The translations under genes and the position numbers were made by a program. A DNA stretch of 6,503 nt from the NCBI GenBank assembly GCA_943326315.2, contig CALPSU020000145.1, positions 1 through 6,503 of the forward strand, in the 5' to 3' direction. The DNA comes from Chryseobacterium gleum (GTDB lineage: Bacteria; Bacteroidota; Bacteroidia; Flavobacteriales_D; Crocinitomicaceae). This document shows positions 1-4,292 of the stretch, in pieces (the stretch's first letter is position 1; each line of letters starts with the position of its first letter). The notes below the pieces were generated by a model. The model saw only the letters and a list, made by a program, of their open reading frames with translations, ran no database searches and was not told the origin of the DNA.

Positions 1-35
1 CCCGAAATTACTTTCAGTTTTTATTTTGCTTTTAA

Positions 36-51
36 CTAAGACGTTTCTTAG
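36..51 (-). other. Small hairpin in the leader of the left-edge transcript
   Basis: CTAAGA (36-41) and TCTTAG (46-51) form a perfect 6-bp stem around a CGTT loop. It lies about 5 to 20 nt inside the transcript predicted from the promoter at 62-91. It may be a 5' leader structure. It is short enough to arise by chance, and no T-run follows that would make it a terminator. The remainder of bases 1-35 holds no recognisable gene. Confidence 0.3.
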
Positions 52-61
52 AGAGCGAGTG

Positions 62-91
62 CAAAGATAAGATTTTTTTCTTAATATGCAA
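62..91 (-). promoter_or_regulatory. Leftward Bacteroidota-type promoter for a gene beyond the left edge
   Basis: On the minus strand a TATCTTTG box (69 to 62) matches the Bacteroidota -7 consensus TAnnTTTG, and a TTG at 91-89 lies 19 bp upstream, where the -33 element is expected. Transcription should begin near base 55 and run leftward out of the window. The bases after the -7 box (GCACTCGCTCTCTAAGA) closely resemble those after the tRNA-Ser promoter at 221-249. The downstream gene may therefore be another stable RNA or a growth-regulated gene, but this is inference because the gene itself is not visible. Confidence 0.6.
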
Positions 92-109
92 CTTTTAAAC
101 GAAAAAATG

Positions 110-196
110 TGGAGGAAGCGGGATTCGAACCCGCGGTACAGTTACCCGTACGTCAGTTTAGCAAACTGGTGGTTTTAGCCACTCACCCATCCCTCC
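110..196 (-). tRNA. tRNA-Ser (anticodon GCU)
   Basis: The minus strand folds into a class II tRNA of 87 nt. The acceptor stem pairs GGAGGGA (196-190) with TTCCTCC (117-111), including one G-T pair. The D stem is GGT/ACC. The anticodon loop TTGCTAA (164-158) carries GCT, which reads the serine codons AGU and AGC. A long variable arm with a GTAC/GTAC stem is typical of serine tRNAs. The T arm is GCGGG-TTCGAAT-CCCGC. The base after the acceptor stem is A, and the terminal CCA is not encoded, so it must be added by nucleotidyltransferase. The discriminator A differs from the G of E. coli serine tRNAs; I cannot say from here whether that is normal in this lineage. A dedicated promoter lies just upstream. 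Confidence 0.97.
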
Positions 197-220
197 GGAT
201 GTCTTTTAAAGAACGAGGTG

Positions 221-249
221 CAAAATTAATAAAAGCATCCATTTTTCAA
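221..249 (-). promoter_or_regulatory. Promoter of tRNA-Ser
   Basis: On the minus strand a TAATTTTG box (228-221) fits the Bacteroidota -7 consensus TAnnTTTG, and TTG at 249-247 sits 18 bp upstream as the -33 element. Transcription should start near base 214, giving a leader of about 18 nt before the mature tRNA 5' end at 196. The sequence after the -7 box (GCACCTCGTTCTTTAAAAGA) is GC-richer at the start site than its surroundings and resembles the one after the promoter at 62-91. Confidence 0.65.
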
Positions 250-256
250 TGCTTTT
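231..256. terminator. Hairpin, possible terminator overlapping the tRNA-Ser promoter
   Basis: AAAAGCAT (231-238) and ATGCTTTT (249-256) form a perfect 8-bp stem with a 10-nt loop. It lies about 30 nt past the stop of the leftward membrane-protein gene, so it is a candidate terminator for the map transcript. In that direction the T-rich tail is partly inside the stem (CTTTTATTAATTTT); on the plus strand a longer T-run follows, but no rightward gene precedes it. It also contains the tRNA promoter's TTG and spacer, so one stretch of DNA may serve both purposes. Confidence 0.4.
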
Positions 257-286
257 TTTAAATTATTATTAAAAATATTTTAACAA

Positions 287-853
287 TTAACTGAAACTAG
301 CTAAAGACCAAACTTTTGTAGATTCAAGAATAAACAATAAAATCCAAAGGTAAAGTAGGGGGGATTCTTTAATTTTGATTATAGAGTATATAAATAAAAA
401 TAATATACTCGAAAAGCCTACCAACATATTTAGATAAAAATTCCCTGTTATTAATAATGATATTGGAATTAATCCTAAATAATATTTATTTTCAGAAGAA
501 CCAGTTTGTATAAAAGTTACGATCATCCAAATTATTATCCCTACTTGATATAATAATTTGAATATGTCTGTAATTATGCTGTTAGAAAGCCATAACATTG
601 TTTCTGTTGATAGAAATATATTCCAGTAAACTTCACTTGATAATACATTACACAAGGCTGTTAAAAATATTAACAAGCAGGTTAATGGACTTTCTTTATA
701 ATGGATCTTAGTAAAATAGAGAATTACAATAAAAAAAATTATTTCATTTAAAGGAAATGGAAAAATAAATTGTTTAAATTGTAAAAAGCTTGTGAGACCG
801 TACAAAAAAACGATCAACGATGCAGTTGTAACAGCTTTTCCTTCTTTTGTCAT
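287..853 (-). CDS. Unrecognised multi-pass membrane protein
   Basis: I do not recognise this 188-residue protein. It is strongly hydrophobic, with about six or seven probable membrane segments, near residues 9-30, 35-48, 57-72, 99-117, 124-138, 140-160 and 165-180. Short charged stretches separate them (for example KIHYKES near 49-55, SSENK near 119-123 and KIKES near 160-164). No transporter signature, signal peptidase site or catalytic motif is visible, so it is probably a small integral inner-membrane protein of unknown role. Its ATG lies only 2 nt after the map stop codon (TAA, 858-856), so it is very likely cotranscribed with map and perhaps translationally coupled. That position need not imply a shared function. 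The only nearby terminator candidate is the hairpin at 231-256. Confidence 0.7.
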   Translation of the reverse strand: MTKEGKAVTTASLIVFLYGLTSFLQFKQFIFPFPLNEIIFFIVILYFTKIHYKESPLTCLLIFLTALCNVLSSEVYWNIFLSTETMLWLSNSIITDIFKLLYQVGIIIWMIVTFIQTGSSENKYYLGLIPISLLITGNFYLNMLVGFSSILFLFIYSIIKIKESPLLYLWILLFILESTKVWSLASFS

Positions 854-855
854 TT

Positions 856-1632
856 TTATTTTTTTGCTAGTGCTTCCTCTATATATTTGAATGTTGATAG
901 TACTTCAGGTTTACCATTTACAACTGCTATGTCATGTTCGAAGTGTGCACTTGGTTTTCCATCCGCTGTTACAATTGTCCATTCGTCAGAAAGTGTGATT
1001 ACTTTTTCTGTTCCTAAATTAATCATTGGTTCAATAGCAATAACTAATCCTTCTTGGATTTTCTTACCTCTTCCTTGTCTACCATAATTTGGAACTTGTG
1101 GATCTTCGTGCATTGACTTACCTAATCCATGTCCAACTAGATCGCGAACAACACCATACCCATTTTTTTCGGCGTGTTGTTGTATTGCCCAACCAATGTC
1201 TTCAATTCTGTTTCCAACTTTTGTCTGAGCAATGCCTAAATCCAAACATTCTTTGGTAACTTGAAGTAATTTTCTAGTTTCTGGAGCAACTTCCCCTACT
1301 TCAAATGTGTAAGCGTGATCACCATAAAACCCTTCGAATTTTGAGCCACAATCCACAGAAATAATATCTCCTTCTATTAATATTCTCTTTGAAGGAATAC
1401 CATGAACTACTTGTTCATTAATCGAAATACAAAGTGAATTTGGGAATCCATACATACCTAAAAATCCAGGAAGTGCATTTTGAGATCGAATGTATTCTTC
1501 TGCAATTTTATCTAAATATAGTGGTGTTATACCTGGTTTTATTTCTGCTGCAAGAATTCCTAATGTTCTACTAACAATTTGAGCTGCTTCACGCATTATC
1601 TCTATTTCAGCTGGAGTTTTATATATGATCAT
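856..1632 (-). CDS. map: Methionine aminopeptidase, type I
   Basis: This cytosolic metalloenzyme removes the initiator methionine from new proteins whose second residue is small. From the ATG at 1632 it has 258 residues, close to the 264 of E. coli MetAP, and starts MIIYKTPAEIE. All five metal ligands of the pita-bread fold are present with the same spacing as in E. coli after the first: Asp94, Asp105, His168, Glu201 and Glu232. The substrate-site histidines His77 (VVHGIP) and His175 (SMHEDP) are also kept. There is no N-terminal zinc-finger extension, so it is type Ia. The reading frame is open up to an ATG at 1671, but that ATG lies inside a probable promoter -7 box (1676-1669). This, together with family length, favours 1632; an ATG at 1653 is the second choice. 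The membrane-protein gene follows 2 nt downstream. Confidence 0.95.
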   Translation of the reverse strand: MIIYKTPAEIEIMREAAQIVSRTLGILAAEIKPGITPLYLDKIAEEYIRSQNALPGFLGMYGFPNSLCISINEQVVHGIPSKRILIEGDIISVDCGSKFEGFYGDHAYTFEVGEVAPETRKLLQVTKECLDLGIAQTKVGNRIEDIGWAIQQHAEKNGYGVVRDLVGHGLGKSMHEDPQVPNYGRQGRGKKIQEGLVIAIEPMINLGTEKVITLSDEWTIVTADGKPSAHFEHDIAVVNGKPEVLSTFKYIEEALAKK

Positions 1633-1668
1633 ATTTCGATTAAAAAAAGTCATTGTTATAATTTTTTG

Positions 1669-1676
1669 CAAAGTTA
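1669..1676 (-). promoter_or_regulatory. Probable -7 promoter element of map
   Basis: TAACTTTG on the minus strand (1676-1669) matches TAnnTTTG exactly. Transcription would start around 1662-1665, giving a leader of about 30 nt to the ATG at 1632. No TTG occurs at the usual 17-23 bp upstream; that region is instead occupied by the inverted repeat at 1688-1706. The -33 element is therefore weak or replaced by activator dependence. Confidence 0.5.
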
Positions 1677-1687
1677 ATTAAATAAGG

Positions 1688-1706
1688 GACTTCTAATAAT
1701 GAAGTC
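1688..1706. promoter_or_regulatory. Inverted repeat in the map -33 region, possible operator
   Basis: GACTTC (1688-1693) and GAAGTC (1701-1706) are perfect inverted half-sites separated by the AT-only spacer TAATAAT. The dyad sits 12-30 bp upstream of the map -7 box, where the -33 contact would fall, so it could bind a regulator. Half-sites of six bases in such AT-rich DNA are only weak evidence. Confidence 0.3.
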
Positions 1707-1758
1707 TTTCCAAATGCACATCGCTTAAATTATTGTTTATTCTTTTTTTAAAATATTT

Positions 1759-1793
1759 AAACAAAAAAGTTTTAAAAGACGCCTTTTTTGTTT
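1759..1793. repeat. 11-bp inverted repeat in the divergent intergenic region
   Basis: AAACAAAAAAG (1759-1769) and CTTTTTTGTTT (1783-1793) are perfectly complementary around a 13-nt loop. The repeat lies about 30 bp upstream of the PTPS start codon, between the two divergent transcription units. On the plus strand its right arm supplies a TTTTTTG that could be the -33 element of the pterin operon. It could be an operator or simply reflect the A/T runs of the region. It is not obviously a terminator, because no gene transcribes into it. Confidence 0.35.
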
Positions 1794-1816
1794 TACTTTT
1801 ACAATCGTTAAGTTAA
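1787..1816 (+). promoter_or_regulatory. Weak candidate promoter of the pterin operon
   Basis: TTTG at 1787-1790 is followed after 18 bp by TAAGTTAA (1809-1816), a partial match to TAnnTTTG. Used as a promoter, it would leave a leader of only a few nucleotides before the ATG at 1824. An alternative -7 box is TACTTTTA (1794-1801), a closer match but without a TTG at the correct distance. Some rightward promoter must lie between 1677 and 1823; which of these is used is open. Confidence 0.25.
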
Positions 1817-1823
1817 ACAAAAT

Positions 1824-2246
1824 ATGGTTTCAAATATATATAAAACTGCAGTTGTAAGATGTGAGCATTTCAATGCTGCTCATCGTTTACATAATGATAA
1901 TTGGACGGATGAAAAAAATTCTGAAATCTTCGGAAAATGTAATAATCCTAATTTTCACGGACATAATTATAATTTAGAAGTTAAAGTTATTGGTTATTGT
2001 AATCCAGATACTGGTTATGTGATCGATACAAAAATTTTATCCTCGATTATTCAGAAAGAGATTATAGATGTTTTTGATCATCGCAATTTAAATTTGGATG
2101 TTCCTTATTTTAAAAATATTAATCCCACTACTGAAAACGTAGCGAAAATAATTTATGAGATTTTGAGATCTCAAGTTGATTCAGAATTAGAACTTAAAAT
2201 TAAATTGTATGAAACACCAAGAAACTATGTTGAATATCCATACTGA
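1824..2246 (+). CDS. 6-pyruvoyl-tetrahydropterin synthase (PTPS), eukaryotic-like
   Basis: This 140-residue protein belongs to the PTPS/QueD family of the tunnelling fold. PTPS converts 7,8-dihydroneopterin triphosphate to 6-pyruvoyl-tetrahydropterin with loss of triphosphate. The zinc ligands are His20 (FNAAHRL), His45 and His47 (FHGHNY). The catalytic Cys39 lies in GKCNNPN, the Asp85-His86 pair in FDHRNL, and the pterin-anchoring Glu130 in YETPRN. A conserved TTENVAKII helix starts near residue 102. The FGKCNNPN-x-HGHNY block is the arrangement I recall from mammalian PTPS, whereas QueD enzymes of queuosine synthesis usually have a shorter loop before HGH. This and the adjacent GTP cyclohydrolase I favour biopterin-type synthesis. 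A 6-carboxytetrahydropterin synthase role cannot be fully excluded. It is the first gene of a four-gene rightward cluster, and its 3' end overlaps folE. Confidence 0.9.
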   Translation: MVSNIYKTAVVRCEHFNAAHRLHNDNWTDEKNSEIFGKCNNPNFHGHNYNLEVKVIGYCNPDTGYVIDTKILSSIIQKEIIDVFDHRNLNLDVPYFKNINPTTENVAKIIYEILRSQVDSELELKIKLYETPRNYVEYPY

Positions 2247-2910
2247 GAATACTTTAAAAAATAATTTTACTATTGATGAAATAGGAGATGATCATTTATA
2301 TATGGGAATTGATACTCCTATGAAAGAAGATGCTTTTCTACTTTCGGATGAGGAGAAAAAAGATAAAATCAGTTTTTTATTTGCTCAAATTATGGATGTA
2401 TTAGGTTTAGATTTAACGGACGACTCATTGAAAGGTTCTCCAAATAGAGTCGCTAAAATGTATATTGACGAGATTTTTTCCGGATTAAATCCTTCTAATA
2501 AACCTGAAATTACACTTTTTGAAAATAAGTATCAATACAATCAAATGTTGGTAGAGAAAAATATTACATTTTATTCAAATTGTGAACACCATTTCGTGCC
2601 AATTTTTGGAAAAGCACATATAGCTTATATTTCATCAGGAAAAGTTATTGGTTTGTCTAAATTGAATAGAATTGTTCAGTATTTTTCTCAAAGACCTCAA
2701 GTTCAAGAACGATTGACAAATCAAATTGGAAGAGAGTTGGTAGAAATATTAGGTACAGAAGATGTTGCTGTAATTTTAGATGCAAAACATTTGTGTGTAT
2801 CTTCAAGAGGAATTAAAGATGATACTTCTTCTACAGTTACCGCTTATTACGGAGGAGCTTTTAATACTTCTGAAAAAATTGTCGAATTACAAAATTACTT
2901 GAAAGCTTGA
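2227..2910 (+). CDS. folE: GTP cyclohydrolase I (type IA)
   Basis: FolE opens GTP and rearranges it to 7,8-dihydroneopterin triphosphate, the common precursor of folate and biopterins; the enzyme acts in the cytosol as a homodecamer. Numbering from the upstream in-frame ATG at 2209 (233 residues), zinc is bound by Cys125, His128 and Cys196. His127 and His194 match the catalytic His112 and His179 of E. coli with exact spacing. The pterin-pocket motif GLSKLNRIV (148-156) and QRPQVQERLT (161-170) are intact, as is Arg200. Two starts are possible: 2209 overlaps the PTPS gene by 38 nt, and 2227 overlaps it by 20 nt (227 residues, MLNIHTENT). I chose the later one because it is the smaller overlap, and the region before residue 20 is poorly conserved in the family. 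The overlap implies translational coupling with PTPS, so the two products are made together. The genome may hold a second, housekeeping folE; that cannot be seen here. Confidence 0.96.
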   Translation: MLNIHTENTLKNNFTIDEIGDDHLYMGIDTPMKEDAFLLSDEEKKDKISFLFAQIMDVLGLDLTDDSLKGSPNRVAKMYIDEIFSGLNPSNKPEITLFENKYQYNQMLVEKNITFYSNCEHHFVPIFGKAHIAYISSGKVIGLSKLNRIVQYFSQRPQVQERLTNQIGRELVEILGTEDVAVILDAKHLCVSSRGIKDDTSSTVTAYYGGAFNTSEKIVELQNYLKA

Positions 2911-2912
2911 GT

Positions 2913-3596
2913 ATGAAAACTATTGTTATAATTGGTGGAAATAAAGGTATAGGTAAAGCTATTTTAGATGAACAAGTTGAAAATCATTTAATTGTCTCAA
3001 TTAGTCGAAATAAGCCAGATTTTGAACATAAAAATTTAATACATTACCAATTGGATGTATTAAAAGATGAATTACCTGATTTAGAATTGGTTGATCAGTT
3101 AGTGTATTGTCCTGGAAGTATCAATTTAAAACCTTTTAATCGATTAAAATTAGAAGATTTTTCTTCAGAATTTGATGTCAATGTTTTGGGAGCAATCAGA
3201 GTTATTCAGAAATATTTACCAAAATTAAAAGTTGGAAATAATCCATCTATAGTTTTATTTAGTAGTGTTGCGGCTAAATTAGGAATGCCTTTTCATGCGA
3301 GTGTCGCAGTTGCAAAATCTGGAGTTGAAGGTTTAGTGAAATCATTAGGTGCAGAATTTGCTTCAAATATTCGTATCAATGCCATTGCTCCAACTATAAC
3401 GAACACTGAATTGGCAGCACATTTGTTAAGAAATGAAACAGCAATAGAAAATATGATTCAAAGACATCCAATGAAAAAGATTTTACAACCGAATGAAGTT
3501 GCAGACATGGCAGATTTTCTATTGTCAGAAAAGTCCAAATCAATTTCTGGTCATGTCTTTGAATTGGATTGTGGAATTGTAAGTTTTAAAATTTAG
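2913..3596 (+). CDS. Short-chain dehydrogenase/reductase with atypical active site
   Basis: This 227-residue Rossmann-fold protein has the N-terminal nucleotide-binding motif IGGNKGIG (residues 7-14) of classical SDRs, which favours NAD(P)H binding. The active-site Asn90 (DVNVLG), Ser118 (FSS) and Lys135 are present, but the residue at the Tyr position of YxxxK is Val131 (ASVAVAK). The later NAIAPT (156-161) and C-terminal SGHVFELDCG (212-221) segments are normal. I recall related SDRs with HASVAxAK in this place, so the change may define a subfamily rather than decay; the frame is fully intact. By position it would carry out the third step after GTP cyclohydrolase and PTPS, as sepiapterin reductase does, but the missing Tyr makes the chemistry uncertain. 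The start is the ATG at 2913, 2 nt after the folE stop; an in-frame TTG at 2907 would overlap that stop and is less likely. Confidence 0.85.
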   Translation: MKTIVIIGGNKGIGKAILDEQVENHLIVSISRNKPDFEHKNLIHYQLDVLKDELPDLELVDQLVYCPGSINLKPFNRLKLEDFSSEFDVNVLGAIRVIQKYLPKLKVGNNPSIVLFSSVAAKLGMPFHASVAVAKSGVEGLVKSLGAEFASNIRINAIAPTITNTELAAHLLRNETAIENMIQRHPMKKILQPNEVADMADFLLSEKSKSISGHVFELDCGIVSFKI

Positions 3597-3677
3597 AAAT
3601 TATGAAATATCCATAAATAGAAATTTAAAAACTTTTGAAAATCTATAATGCATATTACCATTAAAAAAAATAAACAT

Positions 3678-4160
3678 ATGAAAGAATTTTCAACGAAAGG
3701 AACAGTTTATCGTTTACATACGAAACAAAATATACCGATTACATTACAAGAAGCATGGGATTTTTTATCGGATCCAAAGAATCTTAAGGTTATTACACCA
3801 GATTATATGGGATTTAATATTCTTTCAGGGGCGGATAGACCAATGTTTGCCGGGCAAATTATACAATATATTGTAACTCCAATTTTAGGAATTAAAACAA
3901 ACTGGGTTACTGAGATAACTCACGTCGTTGAAAACCAATATTTTGTAGATGAGCAGCGCTTTGGACCTTATGCTCTTTGGCACCATAAACATTTTTTAAA
4001 AGAAATTCCGGGTGGAGTAGAAATGGAAGATATTGTTGATTACAAAATACCTTTTGGCGCTTTAGGTCGCTTGATGAATCCAATTTTAGTTCAACCTAAA
4101 TTGAATGAAATTTTTGAGTTTAGAAGAAAGCGACTAATTGAATTATTTGGAGAGATTTAA
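3678..4160 (+). CDS. SRPBCC (START/Bet v 1-like) ligand-binding family protein
   Basis: The 160-residue product fits the SRPBCC fold, a helix-grip barrel that usually holds a hydrophobic or aromatic ligand. Recognisable blocks are PITLQEAWDFLSDPKNLKVITP (residues 20-41), the strand TNWVTEIT (74-81), the dense polar-aromatic block DEQRFGPYALWHHKH (91-105), and YKIPFGALGR (122-131). No signal peptide or membrane segment is seen, so it is probably cytosolic. This is the SRPBCC type I recall near photolyase/cryptochrome genes and fused to TIGR01777 epimerases in other bacteria; neither is present here. It follows the SDR by 81 nt with no good promoter or terminator between, so cotranscription with the pterin genes is likely. 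A tempting inference is that it binds the pterin product, but no residue proves it. An in-frame ATG at 3648 would add ten lysine-rich residues; 3678 fits the family start better. Confidence 0.85.
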   Translation: MKEFSTKGTVYRLHTKQNIPITLQEAWDFLSDPKNLKVITPDYMGFNILSGADRPMFAGQIIQYIVTPILGIKTNWVTEITHVVENQYFVDEQRFGPYALWHHKHFLKEIPGGVEMEDIVDYKIPFGALGRLMNPILVQPKLNEIFEFRRKRLIELFGEI

Positions 4161-4192
4161 TATTGAATAAAGGTATTTCTTACCCAATTGCT

Positions 4193-4217
4193 AAAGGATT
4201 TTTATCAAATCTCCTTT
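4193..4217. terminator. Short hairpin after the pterin operon, weak terminator candidate
   Basis: AAAGGA (4193-4198) pairs with TCCTTT (4212-4217), and the stem continues with TTT/AAA after a two-base bulge (TC, 4210-4211). It lies 33 nt after the SRPBCC stop. No T-run follows on either strand, so termination here would be inefficient; the larger hairpin at 4225-4284 is the better candidate. Confidence 0.3.
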
Positions 4218-4224
4218 CATAAGA

Positions 4225-4284
4225 AAATCTTAAATCAATTATCGATAACACTTTATAAGTAATCTAATAATTGATTTAAGATTT
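4225..4284. terminator. Large convergent hairpin, probable bidirectional terminator
   Basis: AAATCTTAAATCAATTAT (4225-4242) is repeated in exact inverted form at 4267-4284, giving an 18-bp perfect stem with a 24-nt loop. The loop itself has an imperfect inner stem (ACTT/AAGT with flanking GAT/ATC). It sits between the ends of two converging genes, SRPBCC (stop at 4160) and the response regulator (stop at 4293). On the plus strand it is followed by a T-rich tract (TTTTATTTTTTT from 4291). This fits a shared terminator, stronger for the rightward operon; on the minus strand only TTTTCTT follows. Confidence 0.6.
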
Positions 4285-4292
4285 AATTAATT

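Noticed and set aside
887..1087. Rightward open frame of 66 codons
   Set aside because: It lies wholly antisense to the well-supported map gene and has no recognisable domain; it is a shadow frame.
1633..1671. N-terminal extension of map from the ATG at 1671
   Set aside because: The ATG overlaps the probable -7 promoter box, and the extra 13 residues do not fit the family.
1824..2246. QueD (6-carboxytetrahydropterin synthase of queuosine synthesis)
   Set aside because: No queC, queE or queF is nearby, and the GKCNNPN-x-HGHNY block resembles mammalian PTPS more closely; kept only as an alternative.
2907..2912. TTG start for the SDR overlapping the folE stop
   Set aside because: An ATG six bases later begins directly at the Rossmann strand and is the more ordinary start.
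3597..3677. A separate promoter or a small gene between the SDR and the SRPBCC gene
   Set aside because: The only box-like sequence (AACTTTTG, 3630-3637) lacks the initial T and a correctly spaced TTG, and the ATG at 3602 reaches a stop after four codons.
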